This document shows positions 52,442-64,000 of a stretch of 64,000 nt of DNA, one piece after another (the first letter of the stretch is position 1; the number at the start of each line of letters is the position of its first letter). The DNA is from Sediminimonas qiaohouensis DSM 21189 (GTDB lineage Bacteria; Pseudomonadota; Alphaproteobacteria; Rhodobacterales; Rhodobacteraceae), in the NCBI RefSeq assembly GCF_000423645.1, contig NZ_AUIJ01000001.1, positions 62,001-126,000 of the forward strand. The letters are read 5' to 3'. The notes beneath the pieces were generated by a model that was not told where the DNA came from, ran no database searches, and worked only from the letters and a program-made list of their open reading frames with translations. The position numbers were made by a program, and so were the translations under genes.

Positions 52442-52466
52442 AAGGGCCGCCACTTGGGCGGCCCTT
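52442..52466 (-). terminator. Terminator of ftsZ
   Basis: AAGGGCCGCC (52442-52451) pairs perfectly with GGCGGCCCTT (52457-52466) over a 5-base loop, 22 bp beyond the ftsZ stop. Confidence 0.75.
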
Positions 52467-52488
52467 GTACCCGAAAGGAGAAGGGGGA

Positions 52489-54177
52489 TCAGTTGGCCTG
52501 GCGGCGCAGGAAGGCGGGGATTTCAATCCGGTCCTGATCGGGATCGGTTTCGTCCTCGTATTGTGGCTGCGCGCGGTCCGATTGCACCGGGGGTTGCTGG
52601 CGGGCGGGCTGTTGGCCGCCGCCGCGTCCGGCGTTTTCGGTGCCATGGCCAGTCATCCGGTTGATCAGCGAGTTGATCCCGAAGCGGGATTTCTCGGACT
52701 CATTCCGGGACCCATCGCCGCTCGCGCGGGCGGGTTGCTGCTGCTGTTGTTGCTGGCGCGGCTGGCGGGCGGCGGGGGCGTTGTCCACCGCCGTGCGCAG
52801 GCGGGCCAGCGCCTCGGGCGAGGGGGTGCCGGGCGCCGGGGTGCGGGGCGCGACGAACTCCTCTGGATCGGCATAAAGCGCATCCTCCCCGCGCTGATAC
52901 TGCGCCGGATCGGGGGTGTAGGCCGGCGGCGGCAGATCGTCGCCTTGCGCGTGGTAGGCGGCGGGCTGCTGCTCTTCGGCAAAGATGTCTTCCATCTGGT
53001 CCTCGGCGGCGGCGCGCTGTGCGTCCAGCTCGTCGAACAGGGGCTGCTGCTGCGGCGCGGCCGTTTCGGGCTGCGCGTAGTCCTGCGCGACCTCCTGATG
53101 CGGCTCGGGGGCCGGAGCGGGCGCCGGGGCTGCGGGTTCTTCGACCTGCACGTTTTGCTTGAGCGGCGCGGCCATCGAGCGGCGCGGCACCGGCATATCG
53201 CCCATATCCTCGCGCGCGTCGATGCCGGTGGCGACGACGCTTACGCGCATAACGCCTTCCATCTCAGCGTCGAGGGTGCTGCCGACTATGATGTTCGCGT
53301 CCTGGTCCACCTCTTCGCGGATGCGGTTGGCGGCCTCGTCCAACTCGAACAGGGTCAGGTCATGACCGCCGGTGATGTTAATCAACACGCCGCGCGCGCC
53401 GTTGAGACTGATCTCGTCCAGAAGCGGGTTCGCTATAGCCTTCTCGGCGGCCTGGATAGCGCGGTTTTCGCCCTCGGCCTCGCCGGTGCCCATCATCGCC
53501 TTGCCCATCTCGTCCATCACCGCGCGTACGTCGGCGAAATCGAGGTTGATCAAGCCGGGGCAGACCATCAGGTCGGTCACGCCCTTGACGCCCTGGTAGA
53601 GCACGTCGTCGGCCATGCTGAAGGCTTCGGTGAAGGTGGTTTTCTCATTGGCCAGCCGGAACAGGTTCTGGTTGGGAATGATGATCAGGGTATCGACGAC
53701 CTTTTGCAGGGCCTCGACGCCTTCTTCGGCCTGGCGCATCCGCTTGTTGCCTTCGAACTGGAACGGCTTGGTCACAACGCCCACGGTCAGCACGCCCAAT
53801 TCGCGCGCGGCCTGTGCGATGATCGGCGCGGCGCCGGTGCCGGTGCCGCCGCCCATGCCGGCGGTGATGAAGCACATATGCGCGCCGGCCAGATGATCGA
53901 CGATCTGTTCGATGCTTTCCTCGGCGGCGGCTGCGCCGACGCTGGCGCGGGCGCCCGCACCCAGCCCTTCGGTCACCTTGACGCCAAGCTGAATTCGGCT
54001 TTGCGCGGCGGTTTCCTGCAGCGCCTGAGCGTCAGTGTTGGCCACCACGAAATCACAGCCGATCAGACTTTTCTCGATCATGTTGTTGACTGCGTTTCCA
54101 CCGGCTCCGCCCACACCGAATACGGTGATCCGGGGTTTCAACTCATCCTGTCCGGGCATCGAAAGGTTCAATGTCAT
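52489..54177 (-). CDS. ftsZ: Cell division protein FtsZ
   Basis: The 562-residue tubulin homologue polymerises with GTP into the Z ring. The tubulin signature [10 protein letters not shown] lies near residue 110, and RNAP-free GTP loops such as [14 protein letters not shown] are present. The conserved core ends near residue 330. A long Pro/Gln/Ala/Glu-rich linker follows, ending in the conserved C-terminal peptide [12 protein letters not shown] that binds FtsA. The linker makes it longer than E. coli FtsZ (383), as often in alphaproteobacteria. The gap to ftsA is 171 bp and may hold a separate promoter. Confidence 0.98.
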   Translation of the reverse strand: MTLNLSMPGQDELKPRITVFGVGGAGGNAVNNMIEKSLIGCDFVVANTDAQALQETAAQSRIQLGVKVTEGLGAGARASVGAAAAEESIEQIVDHLAGAHMCFITAGMGGGTGTGAAPIIAQAARELGVLTVGVVTKPFQFEGNKRMRQAEEGVEALQKVVDTLIIIPNQNLFRLANEKTTFTEAFSMADDVLYQGVKGVTDLMVCPGLINLDFADVRAVMDEMGKAMMGTGEAEGENRAIQAAEKAIANPLLDEISLNGARGVLINITGGHDLTLFELDEAANRIREEVDQDANIIVGSTLDAEMEGVMRVSVVATGIDAREDMGDMPVPRRSMAAPLKQNVQVEEPAAPAPAPAPEPHQEVAQDYAQPETAAPQQQPLFDELDAQRAAAEDQMEDIFAEEQQPAAYHAQGDDLPPPAYTPDPAQYQRGEDALYADPEEFVAPRTPAPGTPSPEALARLRTAVDNAPAARQPRQQQQQQQPARASGDGSRNESEKSRFGINSLINRMTGHGTENAGRGGGQQPARQQPPVQSDRAQPQYEDETDPDQDRIEIPAFLRRQAN

Positions 54178-54348
54178 GATCTGTCCGCCTGATGTTGTGC
54201 CCGATTTTCGGGCGTTTTTCTGCCTCTGCTGTCCCGATACTACTCGCTGACACCTGAATCGTCATCAAAAAAAACGAAATTTCCACAAAATATGGCCAAT
54301 TTTCGGGGGCCATTCGCGGGATTTCGCCGATACGCCGATATCTGGTGG

Positions 54349-55683
54349 TTACCAGTTGTCCCTGAACCATTTCACAGCGCGCCTGAGCGAGCGCGCGGGG
54401 TAGCGATCGACCGGCAGGTCGAAATCCCACCATTCGTCCTGCGGGTGCGCAGCAAACAGGCTCAGGCCAACGGTGCTGGAAAACCCCGGGCCGGTCGCGG
54501 CCTGCGGCAGGCCATGCACGCGCAGCGGCCGGCCAAGGCGCACCTGCTGGCCCAATATGCGACTGGCCAGCGCATCGAGGCCGGGGATCTGGCTGCCGCC
54601 GCCGGTCAGCACGATCTGCTGGCTTGGCAGGTGCTCGAACCCGGCCGCATCGAGGCGCGCGCGCGCCTCTTCGAGGATCTCCTCGACGCGGGGGCGCATG
54701 ATGCCGATCAGTTCGGCCCGGCTGACCGTGCGGCGGTCGTGCTCCCAATCGCCGGTATCGCCGCCGATCTCGATCATCTCGCGGTCGTCCATGCCGGTGG
54801 CGTGCACGCCGCCGTAGAACGTCTTGATCCGTTCGGCCACCTGCGTGGGCACCGACAGGCCCATCGAGATATCGCCGGTCACGTGATCGCCGCCCATGCG
54901 GACGGTGTCGGCGTAGATCATGTGTTTTTTCATGAAAATCGACAGGCTGGTGGTGCCGCCGCCCATGTCGATGCAGGCGGCACCAAGCTCTTGTTCGTCC
55001 TCGACCAGCGCCGAAACGCCCGACACGTAGGCCGAGGACGCCACGCCAGCCAGCTCCAGATCGCAGCGTTTGACGCAATGGGCAAGGTTCTGGATCGCGG
55101 TGGCATCGACGGTGAGCATGTGCATGTCCGCCGCCAGTCGCTGCCCCAGTTGGCCGCGCGGGTCGCCCAAACCGCTGCGGTGATCGAGCGCAAAGTTCAC
55201 CGGCTGCGCGTGCAGCACCTCGCGCCCGGCGCCGAAATCGGGCACGTCACAGGACGACAACACGCGACTGACATCCTGTTCGGTGACGACCTGACCGTCG
55301 AGATCGATCGCCCCGGTAAGGCCATAGCTGCGCGGCTCGGCCCCGGCAAAACAGGCGATGACGTGATCGACGCGGATATTGGCCATCTTTTGCGCCGCTT
55401 GCAGGGCGGTCCTGATCGCGCGTTCGGTTTCCTGCATGGCGTCGATCTCGCCAAAGCGGACCCCGCGCGAACGGGTCGTCGCGGCGCCGACCACGCGGAA
55501 CCCCGCCTGCCCCGCCATCGGGCCGACACCATCGGCCTCGCGCAGGCGCTCGGAGCCGTCAAACCGCAAGACAAGGCAGGCGATCTTGGAGCTGCCAACA
55601 TCCAGGATGGCCACGACGCCGCGCTGCATGGCTGCGCGGCGCATGTTACGCATGGCGCGTTGCGATTCATAAAGCTCGATCAT
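54349..55683 (-). CDS. ftsA: Cell division protein FtsA
   Basis: The 444-residue actin-like protein tethers FtsZ to the membrane. Visible motifs are VAILDVGSSKIACLVLRF (phosphate 1), CIDMGGGTTSLSIF (phosphate 2) and IVLTGGGSQIPGLDALA (adenosine). The C-terminal amphipathic helix region SLRRAVKWFRDNW can bind the membrane. The ATG 55681-55683 overlaps the ftsQ stop by 4 bp. The length is normal. Confidence 0.97.
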   Translation of the reverse strand: MIELYESQRAMRNMRRAAMQRGVVAILDVGSSKIACLVLRFDGSERLREADGVGPMAGQAGFRVVGAATTRSRGVRFGEIDAMQETERAIRTALQAAQKMANIRVDHVIACFAGAEPRSYGLTGAIDLDGQVVTEQDVSRVLSSCDVPDFGAGREVLHAQPVNFALDHRSGLGDPRGQLGQRLAADMHMLTVDATAIQNLAHCVKRCDLELAGVASSAYVSGVSALVEDEQELGAACIDMGGGTTSLSIFMKKHMIYADTVRMGGDHVTGDISMGLSVPTQVAERIKTFYGGVHATGMDDREMIEIGGDTGDWEHDRRTVSRAELIGIMRPRVEEILEEARARLDAAGFEHLPSQQIVLTGGGSQIPGLDALASRILGQQVRLGRPLRVHGLPQAATGPGFSSTVGLSLFAAHPQDEWWDFDLPVDRYPARSLRRAVKWFRDNW

Positions 55684-56555
55684 TGACTGCCCTCTCCCAA
55701 ACTCGTCCGGCTGATGCGCCACCATTGTTCCAGTGCGGTATCGTTCATCCGGATGACGGGGCGGTCCGCGATGCGCATGTCCACCACCGCGATATCGCGC
55801 GCCATCATGTCCTGTGCCTGATCCAGCGCGATTACCCTCTCAAGCGCCTGCACGGGCCGCTCTTCGGGGAGCATGATGCGTTGATCCCGGTCCAGGACGA
55901 TATCCCACCGCCGCTCGCCGATGCGGACCAGCCCGCGCAGCCGCTCATCAAGCGGGGCCGCCGCGTCAAGCAGGGCAAGCGCCTGCGGCACGTGATCCTG
56001 TGCCCCCTGCCCCGCCACCAGTGGCAGATCGGGGTAATCGGCACGTTTGAGGACCGGGCCGATCACCGCGCCGCCGGCATCCAGCCGGTCCAGCCCGCCC
56101 TGGTTGCGCCACAGCACCACCGGGGTGCGTTCGCTCACGTCGATCTGCAGCACCCCGCCGGGGCGGATGCGCACGTTCGCGGATTTGACCGCCGAAAGGT
56201 CGCGCACGGTGCGCTGGATGCGCGGCAGGTCCAGATCGAACGAACTGAGCGGGAAATCGAACGACAGGATCTCGCGGATATCCTCGGAGACGCCCGCGCT
56301 GGCGCCGTCGACGGCCATGAGGCGCACCTGGAACTCGGGCCGCTCTTCTATCGCGGCGCGCATGTCGTAGAGCGCGAGCATCACGCGGTCGTAGTTTTCC
56401 TCGTCCGACAGGTAGGTCCAGAGCGCCGCAAACGCGATCGTGAACGGCACGCCAATGCGAAGCAGGCGGCGAAACAGCGGCGTCAGCATCAGCCGCTGCA
56501 AGCGGTAGGACCAGCGCGAGGGCGCCGGGTCGGGGCGCGGCCTTACCTGTTGCAT
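55680..56555 (-). CDS. ftsQ: Cell division protein FtsQ
   Basis: The 291-residue bitopic protein links cytoplasmic and periplasmic division proteins. It has a basic N terminus, one membrane segment (RIGVPFTIAFAALWTYL), a POTRA domain (FDLPLSSFDLDLPRIQRTVRDLSAVKSANVRIRPGGVLQIDVSERTPVVLWRNQGG) and a C-terminal FtsQ domain. I place the start at ATG 56553-56555, which overlaps the end of ddl by 13 bp. It is coupled to ftsA by a 4-bp overlap. Confidence 0.94.
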   Translation of the reverse strand: MQQVRPRPDPAPSRWSYRLQRLMLTPLFRRLLRIGVPFTIAFAALWTYLSDEENYDRVMLALYDMRAAIEERPEFQVRLMAVDGASAGVSEDIREILSFDFPLSSFDLDLPRIQRTVRDLSAVKSANVRIRPGGVLQIDVSERTPVVLWRNQGGLDRLDAGGAVIGPVLKRADYPDLPLVAGQGAQDHVPQALALLDAAAPLDERLRGLVRIGERRWDIVLDRDQRIMLPEERPVQALERVIALDQAQDMMARDIAVVDMRIADRPVIRMNDTALEQWWRISRTSLGEGSQ

Positions 56556-57457
56556 CCGGCATCCTCCACGATCCAGCGGCACAGCGCGCCGAAATCGACC
56601 CCGACGGCGCGTGCCTGTTCGGGCGATAGCGACGTGGGGGTCATTCCCGGCTGCGTGTTGACCTCAAGCAAGACAAGGCCATCGGTGCCGCGCGTGTCGT
56701 CCCAGCGGAAATCGGCGCGGCTCAGGCCGCGGCAGCCAAGCGCGCGATGCGCGACCAGGGCGTGGTCGAGGCAGGCCTGGAACACGTCCGCGGGGATATC
56801 GGCGGGCACCACGTGGCGTGAGCCGCCGGCGGAATACTTGGCGTCGTAGTCGTACCAGCCATCGGTGATGATATCGGTGACGGTCAGGGCCCGGTCGCCC
56901 ATCACCGTGGTGGTTAGCTCGCGCCCCGGCGCGAACGCCTCGACCATAACGGTATCGGGCATATCGGGCGCCAGGCGTGGCGGCGCGTTGGCCGCTTCGT
57001 GCACGAGGTAGACGCCGACGCTGGAACCCTCATTGTTGGGTTTGACCACGTAAGGCGGTGGCAGGACATGACCCGCCTCGACTTCGCCGCGCGGGGCCAG
57101 CACGCTATCGACAACAGGCAGGCCATGCGCCGCAAACACACCCTTGGCGCGGGCCTTGTCCATCGCCAGCGCCGAGGCCAGCACGCCCGAATGGGTATAG
57201 GGCAGACCGATCCATTCCAGCAGCCCCTGCACCGCGCCATCCTCGCCCCAGCGGCCATGCAGCGCGTTGAACGCCACGTCGGGGCGCAGATCGGACAGCC
57301 GTGCGCACAGGTCAGGGCCGGCATCGACCTCTGTCACCTGAAAACCTTCGTCCCGCAAGGCAGCGGCGCATTCACGCCCCGATGTCAGCGACACCTCGCG
57401 CTCGGCCGAGGGTCCGCCCATCAGTACCGCCACTTTCGGGGTTGTCCTGCTCGACAT
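56543..57457 (-). CDS. ddl: D-alanine-D-alanine ligase
   Basis: The 304-residue ATP-grasp enzyme makes the D-Ala-D-Ala dipeptide for peptidoglycan. It has KVAVLMGGPSAEREVSLTSG at the N terminus, AFNALHGRWGEDGAVQGLLEW, and the C-terminal LLEVNTQPGMTPTSLSPEQA. The ATG 57455-57457 (MSSRTTPK) is chosen; the open frame goes on upstream. It is the DdlB type found in division clusters. It follows murB by 61 bp. Confidence 0.96.
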   Translation of the reverse strand: MSSRTTPKVAVLMGGPSAEREVSLTSGRECAAALRDEGFQVTEVDAGPDLCARLSDLRPDVAFNALHGRWGEDGAVQGLLEWIGLPYTHSGVLASALAMDKARAKGVFAAHGLPVVDSVLAPRGEVEAGHVLPPPYVVKPNNEGSSVGVYLVHEAANAPPRLAPDMPDTVMVEAFAPGRELTTTVMGDRALTVTDIITDGWYDYDAKYSAGGSRHVVPADIPADVFQACLDHALVAHRALGCRGLSRADFRWDDTRGTDGLVLLEVNTQPGMTPTSLSPEQARAVGVDFGALCRWIVEDAGCNR

Positions 57458-57518
57458 ACCCACTTCGTGCCTCAATGTCCGGGGCCGTCGTTGCGGCCCG
57501 CTTGTTATCTTGGTCTTG

Positions 57519-58448
57519 TCATTGATCAGCGCCCGGTTCACCGATGCGCATGATTTCCCACTGTAGCGTGATCCCGCTGGAATCGTAAACCTTTTTTCGC
57601 ACCTCTTCGCCCAGTGTCTCAAGCTCGGCGGCGGTGGCGCCGCCAGTGTTGAGCAGGAAGTTCGGGTGCTTTTCGCTCATCTGCGCGCCGCCAAGCCGGG
57701 CGCCGCGCATGCCCGCGTCGTCGATCACTTTCCACGCCTTCAGATCGTGCACATCGTCGGCTTTGCCGGTGCTGGAGAACCCGGCAGGGTTGCGAAAGGT
57801 GCTTCCGGCACTACGCTCGCGCGTGGGTTGGCTGGCGTCGCGCCGGGCCAGTTGGTCGGCCATCGCCGCCTCAAGCGCAGCCGGATCGCCCTGCGGGGCG
57901 TGGAACGTCGCCTCGATGATCACGCATTGCGCGGGCAGATCGGTCTGGCGATAGCGAAAGTTCAGATCTGCGGCGGTAAGGGTGATCACCTCACCCGCGC
58001 GAGTCACGGCGCGGGCCGAGACGAAATGATCGGCCACGTAGCGCCCGTAGCAGCCCGCGTTCATCCGCACCGCGCCGCCGATGGCGCCCGGGATGGTGCG
58101 CAGGAATGTCAGGTCAAGCCCCTCTGCGGCGGCCTTGCGCGCCACATGCGCATCCAGCGCCGCCGCCCCGGCGGTCAGCTGCGCCCCCTCGATCCGGATC
58201 TGGTTAAAGCCCCGGCCAAGGCGGACCACCACCGCGCGTACCCCCCCGTCGCGCACGATCAGATTCGAGCCAACCCCGATGGGAAACACCGGCACATCGG
58301 GCGGCAACGCGCGCAGGAACGCCGACAGGTCATCCACATCAGCCGGTTGAAACAACCAGTCCGCCGGGCCGCCGACACGCAGCCAGGTCAGATCACAAAG
58401 GGCGCGCGCACGGCTCAACTTGCCGCGCGGTGTGGGAAGATCGGTCAT
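57519..58448 (-). CDS. murB: UDP-N-acetylenolpyruvoylglucosamine reductase
   Basis: The 309-residue FAD enzyme reduces the enolpyruvyl group to make UDP-MurNAc. It shows the FAD-binding block [25 protein letters not shown], the [22 protein letters not shown] segment and the catalytic-serine region [13 protein letters not shown]. The GAC-type C terminus is intact ([14 protein letters not shown]). It lies between DUF2484 and ddl. Confidence 0.97.
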   Translation of the reverse strand: MTDLPTPRGKLSRARALCDLTWLRVGGPADWLFQPADVDDLSAFLRALPPDVPVFPIGVGSNLIVRDGGVRAVVVRLGRGFNQIRIEGAQLTAGAAALDAHVARKAAAEGLDLTFLRTIPGAIGGAVRMNAGCYGRYVADHFVSARAVTRAGEVITLTAADLNFRYRQTDLPAQCVIIEATFHAPQGDPAALEAAMADQLARRDASQPTRERSAGSTFRNPAGFSSTGKADDVHDLKAWKVIDDAGMRGARLGGAQMSEKHPNFLLNTGGATAAELETLGEEVRKKVYDSSGITLQWEIMRIGEPGADQ

Positions 58449-58517
58449 GACAGGTGTTTGCCCTGTGGCGGCGGCAAGGTAAAGGGGCGGCTGCGAGCCG
58501 GGGCGCGGGCGCGCGTG

Positions 58518-58781
58518 TCAGGCATCTGCATCGCCGCTTTGCCATCTGCGCCTGACCCACCGGCCGAGGTAGATCACCGGCCAGCGCAGGATCGACATGC
58601 CGCCCAGCATGAGCAGCAGGCCAATCCAGGGGCCGTGGTCATAGGTGGCCATGCCCAGTATCGGGATTCCGGCGCCGATCAGCCAGTAGGCCCGCCTCCA
58701 GTGGTTGTCGCGCGAGGGGATCATGGCCAACACGTTGGCCGCCACGGCCCAGATGCACGCGAGGATCAGCGACAGGCTCAT
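58518..58781 (-). CDS. DUF2484 small membrane protein
   Basis: The 87-residue protein has hydrophobic stretches (LILACIWAVAANVLAMIP, LIGAGIPILGMATY and ILRWPVIYLGRW) and matches DUF2484, a family that in Rhodobacteraceae normally sits between murC and murB. Here an APC permease gene is inserted between it and murC; the two overlap by 4 bp. The function is unknown. Confidence 0.88.
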   Translation of the reverse strand: MSLSLILACIWAVAANVLAMIPSRDNHWRRAYWLIGAGIPILGMATYDHGPWIGLLLMLGGMSILRWPVIYLGRWVRRRWQSGDADA

Positions 58782-59948
58782 GCCCCGCCCCCCAGTAGCA
58801 TCAGCAGTGCCGCCACCGAGGCAATGAGGCCGACCACCGGCACAACCATCGGCACCCTAAACGATGCCTCCGGCGTTTGCCGTTTGACGCCGATCAGCGC
58901 CGCGTTGACCAGCACGAACACCCCCAGCAAGATCGCCGAGGTCGCGCCCGCAAGCGCCGCCACGGGCAACGCCAGCGCTCCGATCAGGACCACCGCGCCG
59001 ACAACACTGGTCGCCAGGATCGGCGTGCCGAAAAGGGGATGCGCGCGGTGAAAAACCTTGAGCGCGGGGCTGCGCCGACCGAGGCCGAACAGAACGCGGC
59101 TGGCCATCACCATTTGGGCCAGAACACCATTGAGTGCCGCCGCCACCGCGATCAGGGCCAGCGGCGCGGCGGACCCTCCGGTGGCACGCGCCCACACGAG
59201 GGCAAGCGGCTGCTCGGACGCGGCCAGATCGGCGACGGGCACGGCCCGCACGGCGGCCCAGGCGACCAGCCCGTAAAGCGCGGCGGTGATCAGCAGCGAC
59301 AGCAGGATCGCGCGCGGCATGGTGCGCTCGGGCTGCTTGACCTCTTCGGCCATGTTCACGATGTCCTCGAACCCTATGAAGGCGAAAAACGCCAGCGTCG
59401 CCCCCGCCCCAACCCCGGTCCAGCCGATGGCCTGCGGCGCTTGCCATTCCACGGTCGGCACGGCGGTAGTGCCCGCCCAGATCACCAGCGCGAGGCCGAA
59501 CACCTCGAGCGCGGTGAAGATGGCAGCGACGGTCAAGCTTTCCAGTACACCGATCAGCGCCACGAGCACCAGCGCCACCCCGACCACCAGCGTAGTCGCC
59601 AGCGTGGGCAACGGCACCACCGATGTGAGGTAGCCAACGCCGCCACGCAGCACCGCCGCCGCGGAGACGGTGCCGGCGGCGACGATCGCCAGCCCGACCA
59701 GCAGCGACAGCGCATGCGAGCGCAGCCCCCGCTCGACAAAGGCGGCCTCGCCGGCCGCTTCGGGCATGCGGGTGGACAGCTCTGCGTAGCTGAGCGCGGA
59801 GGGCGCGGCGATGAGGCCGGCCAGCACGAAGGCAAAGGGCGCATGGGTGCCTGCCTGCGCGGCCACGGCGCCGACCAGAACATAAATGCCCGCGCCGACC
59901 ATGACGCCAACACCATATGCCGTCAGCAGGCCAAGCCCGATACGGCGC

Positions 59949-61381
<1,433 letters not shown>

Positions 61382-61385
<4 letters not shown>

Positions 61386-62485
61386 GCCTTGCCTTTCCGG
61401 GACAACGTTTCGACCAGCTCCACCAGCGTCTCGGTCGCGTGCGGCTTGCCGCAGCTTAGGGCGGCGCGGGCCATTTGCTCGGCCCCTTCGGGGTTGGTCA
61501 AGACCATTTCCATTTGCGCGACGAGCGTGGCCACATCAAGCCGCGCCTCGGGGATCAGGATGGCGCCGCCGGCCTCGACCAGGCCGCGGGCGTTGGCGCT
61601 TTGGTGGTCGGCGGTGGCGGCGGCGAAGGGCACGAGGATGGAGGGGCGGCCGATGATGCTGATGTCGGCGACGCTGGAGGCGCCGGCGCGACTGATGACA
61701 AGCTGTGCCTCGCTCATGCGGCGGGGCACATCGCGAAAGAAGGGCTGCACCTCGGCGTCGATGCCGCTGGCGGAATAGGCCTCGGCGACGCGGTCCTGGT
61801 CCTCGGGGCGGGCCTGGTGGCTGACGCGCAGGTTGCGGCGGATCTCGGCGGGCAGCGCCGCGATGGCGCCCGGCACCACGTCCGACAGGATGCGCGCGCC
61901 CTGGCTGCCGCCCATGACCAGCAGGCTCATGGGGTAGTCGCCCGGCGCGATATAGGGCGATGCGGCGCGCTCAAACACGGCGGCGCGCACCGGGTTACCG
62001 GTGGGGATGCCTTCGACGCCGGCGGGCAGCTCGGCGGGCCATGTGCCGCAGGCAACCGCATCGACGCGCCGCGCCAGCAGGCGGTTGACCCGGCCCAGCA
62101 CGCCGTTTTGTTCATGCACCATGCGCGGACGGCGCAGGATCACCGCGGCGACCAGCGCCGGGATCGACGGGTAGCCACCAAAGCCGACGACGGCGTCGGG
62201 GCGTTCGCGCCACATGCGCCATGTGGCCGCAAGGATGCCACCCGCGATGCGCAGCGGCACAAGGGCCCGGGACAGGGCCCCGCCGCGCGCGAAGGTGGCG
62301 CTTGAGACCTGCTCGATCTCGACAGAGTGAGGAAAGCCGCCGGTGTAGCGCGCGCCACGCGCATCGGTGGACAGACGCACACGCCAGCCACGGCGCAGCA
62401 TCGCCTCGGCCAGGGCCTGCGCGGGAAACATGTGGCCGCCCGTGCCCCCCGCCGCGATCACAAGTAAGGGTTTGCGGCCGCTCAT
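61382..62485 (-). CDS. murG: UDP-GlcNAc transferase MurG
   Basis: The 367-residue GT-B glycosyltransferase converts lipid I to lipid II at the inner face of the membrane. Motifs include the G-loop [53 protein letters not shown], and [23 protein letters not shown]. The length matches the family. It overlaps ftsW and murC by 4 bp each. Confidence 0.97.
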
Positions 62486-63654
62486 CGGTGGCGTCCTCCG
62501 CCGCGGAGGATATCGCCGATCTCGCCCTGCGGGCGACTGCGGGTGAAGGCCAAAAGCATACCAACGGCGATTCCCCCCGCGATCAGCGAAGAGCCCCCGT
62601 AGCTGACGAAGGGCAAGGTCATGCCCTTGGCGGGCAACAGGCGCACGGCCACCCCCATGTTGACGATCGCCTGCACGCCGAACACGGCGGCAAGGCCGGT
62701 GCCGGCTAGGCGGATGAACGGATCACGCTCGCGCATCAGGCGCACCATCGAGCGCACGACGATCACCGCGTAGAGCAGGATGACCGTCAGGACCAGGATC
62801 AGGCCGTATTCCTCGGCAGCGACGGCGATGATGAAATCGGTATGGGCATCGGGCAACGACCATTTCACTTCGCCCTCGCCCACGCCGACACCGAAAAAGC
62901 CGCCCTCGCGAATGGCGTTGGTGGCATAGCCAAGCTGCGTCGTTGGGTCCACATCGGGGCTGAGGAAGCCATCGATGCGGCGCGCGAAATGCTCGGAGTG
63001 GTTGTAGGCCAGGGTGCTGGCAAGGATGGTCAGCCCCGCGATCCCGACCAGCAGGTAGATCGGGGCGCCGGCCACGAAATACATCACGCTCCAGCCAAAC
63101 AGGATCAGCGCCGCCTGCCCGAAATCGGGCTGCACCGCCAGCATCCCCGCGATGCCAACGGCCAGCATCAGCGACAGCCTTTGCCCCGGCGGGCCGTTGA
63201 TTTCCTGGCTGGCGGCCAGAAGCCACGCCGCGACGACGATGAAGCCGGGTTTGAGGAACTCGGACGGCTGGAAACTACCGAAGCCAAGCGAATACCAGCG
63301 CACCGCGCCCTTGCCGAAATCGGTGCCAAAAAACGGCAGGCCGATCACCGCCGCGAGGGCGCAGAAAAACCCGATCACCGCCAGGCGTCGCACCAGATCG
63401 GGCCGCATCATCGACAGGATCAGCATGGTCATCAGCGCCACGGTGCCGAACAACGCCTGCCGCTGGACATAGTGAAAGGGCTCGAACCCGTTCTTGGCGG
63501 CCAAGGGCGGAGACGCGGCAAAGCCAAGCAGCAAGCCGATGGCAAACAGGATCATCACGCAGGACATCGACCATTTGTCGATGGTGCGCCACCACTTGGG
63601 CAAAACCGGTTCGCCATCGCGCACCGGCACCGTGCCATAGACCATTTCCGTCAT
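62482..63654 (-). CDS. ftsW: Lipid II polymerase FtsW
   Basis: The 390-residue SEDS-family membrane protein polymerises septal peptidoglycan. About ten membrane segments are visible, with a large periplasmic loop containing [36 protein letters not shown] and the C-terminal [20 protein letters not shown]. The start is ATG 63654. It is the first gene in this run; murD and mraY are not seen upstream, where a peroxiredoxin-like gene lies after a 159-bp gap that probably holds a promoter. Confidence 0.96.
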   Translation of the reverse strand: MTEMVYGTVPVRDGEPVLPKWWRTIDKWSMSCVMILFAIGLLLGFAASPPLAAKNGFEPFHYVQRQALFGTVALMTMLILSMMRPDLVRRLAVIGFFCALAAVIGLPFFGTDFGKGAVRWYSLGFGSFQPSEFLKPGFIVVAAWLLAASQEINGPPGQRLSLMLAVGIAGMLAVQPDFGQAALILFGWSVMYFVAGAPIYLLVGIAGLTILASTLAYNHSEHFARRIDGFLSPDVDPTTQLGYATNAIREGGFFGVGVGEGEVKWSLPDAHTDFIIAVAAEEYGLILVLTVILLYAVIVVRSMVRLMRERDPFIRLAGTGLAAVFGVQAIVNMGVAVRLLPAKGMTLPFVSYGGSSLIAGGIAVGMLLAFTRSRPQGEIGDILRGGGRHR

Positions 63655-63813
63655 GGGAACCGCCGCTTACTGCCTCAATCACTGTCCCTTTTCGGGATCT
63701 GATAGGAATACTATCACGGCTTTGCAAAGTTGGGAAGGCATGCCGCCGCGCCCGGCGGGGGATTGTGCATGTTTCGGCGGATCCCCCCTTGTACCGTCGC
63801 GGCGGCCCATGTG

Positions 63814-64000
63814 TCAGGCGGCGTAGGTTCCGCGGATCGGATAGTTCTTGGAGCGGATGAAGGCCAGGCCACCAGCCAACCCTTCCAGGTCGGGGCGGGC
63901 AAAGGGGGCGTTCGAGATATCCACGAGCTGCAGCGCGCCGTCGGCGTTGATCACGAAGGTGCCGGGCTCGGGGAACGGGCGATCGGTTTCCTCTGGCGAG
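63814..64000 (-). CDS. Peroxiredoxin-like protein (C-terminal part only)
   Basis: The last 61 codons of a minus-strand gene are visible. The sequence ends FPEPGTFVINADGALQLVD, then ISNAPFARPDLEGLAGGLAF and IRSKNYPIRGTYAA, which looks like an AhpC/TSA-type redoxin C-terminal half. The 5' part, including any peroxidatic cysteine, is outside the window, so the class cannot be confirmed. Confidence 0.75.
   Translation of the reverse strand, partial: SPEETDRPFPEPGTFVINADGALQLVDISNAPFARPDLEGLAGGLAFIRSKNYPIRGTYAA

Larger units (their letters stand above)
52015..52488. other. Gap between lpxC and ftsZ with repeat and terminator
   Basis: This 474-bp stretch holds the family B repeat copy 2 (52250-52375) and the ftsZ terminator (52442-52466). 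An open frame on the minus strand there looks like repeat-derived sequence. I support no gene in it. It probably holds the lpxC promoter. Confidence 0.5.

Noticed and set aside
52171-54192. 673-codon open frame antisense to ftsZ
   Set aside because: It is a shadow of ftsZ, with repetitive Gly/Leu/Arg text and no conserved domain.

Overview
The window is a gene-dense, high-GC stretch of bacterial chromosome. Gene content and order point to an alphaproteobacterium of the Rhodobacteraceae/Roseobacter group. The pointers are a division and cell-wall cluster with DUF2484 next to murB, an lpxC-bamD-recN tail after ftsZ, secG-pyrG, purA-DUF2842, hflK-hflC-DUF2065-degP, an orphan FliG-like protein beside purB, and a short Hint-domain protein. 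The assignment rests on recognition of families and synteny, not on a search.

Layout. 1-490: 3' part of tig preceded by tRNA-Leu. 619-2777: Hint-domain protein and nnr, convergent. 2948-4739: glnB-glnA nitrogen-assimilation pair. 4786-6755: an insertion sequence with about 42-44 bp terminal inverted repeats and a zinc-ribbon/DDE-type transposase broken by one in-frame TAA. 7064-8893: two tandem, apparently paralogous membrane-anchored proteins of unknown function. 9039-13298: heme-oxidase-like DUF3445 protein, hydrolase-OsmC fusion, acetyltransferase, BioY and a DUF6314 protein. 13405-19803: purB, FliG-like protein, DUF1223 protein and acnA. 20309-23035: ccmABCDG cytochrome c maturation operon, including a 53-residue ccmD. 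23118-29426: xseA, purD, VCBS-like protein, ferredoxin, lipoprotein and DegP-type protease. 29581-34052: DUF2065-hflC-hflK, gor and rpiA. 34153-35744: outer-membrane barrel and diheme c lipoprotein, translationally coupled. 36147-40045: sdaA, two DMT transporters and a ThiN-like kinase. 40194-42148: a long acidic hypothetical gene split by a one-base frameshift. 42155-46544: DUF2842, purA, DUF6524, secG and pyrG. 46757-48282: small accessory genes. 48426-63654: recN-bamD-lpxC-ftsZ-ftsA-ftsQ-ddl-murB-DUF2484-APC permease-murC-murG-ftsW, all on the minus strand, then a partial peroxiredoxin-like gene at the right edge.

How the genes work together. The right quarter builds the septal wall: MurC, MurG, MurB, Ddl and FtsW make and handle peptidoglycan precursors, FtsQ/A/Z form the division machine, and LpxC and BamD serve the outer membrane. 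glnB/glnA sense and assimilate nitrogen. purB, purD, purA and pyrG cover nucleotide synthesis. The ccm genes load heme onto exported c-type cytochromes, of which the diheme lipoprotein is one candidate.

Non-coding content. Two related families of dispersed intergenic repeats sit near 6.8, 12.0, 20.1, 48.3 and 52.3 kb. Several rho-independent terminators are visible. No CRISPR array, prophage, rRNA operon or recognisable riboswitch was found. I did not find a clear new multi-gene system. The least explained items are the tandem paralogues at 7.1-8.9 kb, the acidic frameshifted gene at 40.2-42.1 kb, the repeat families and the permease inserted in the division cluster.
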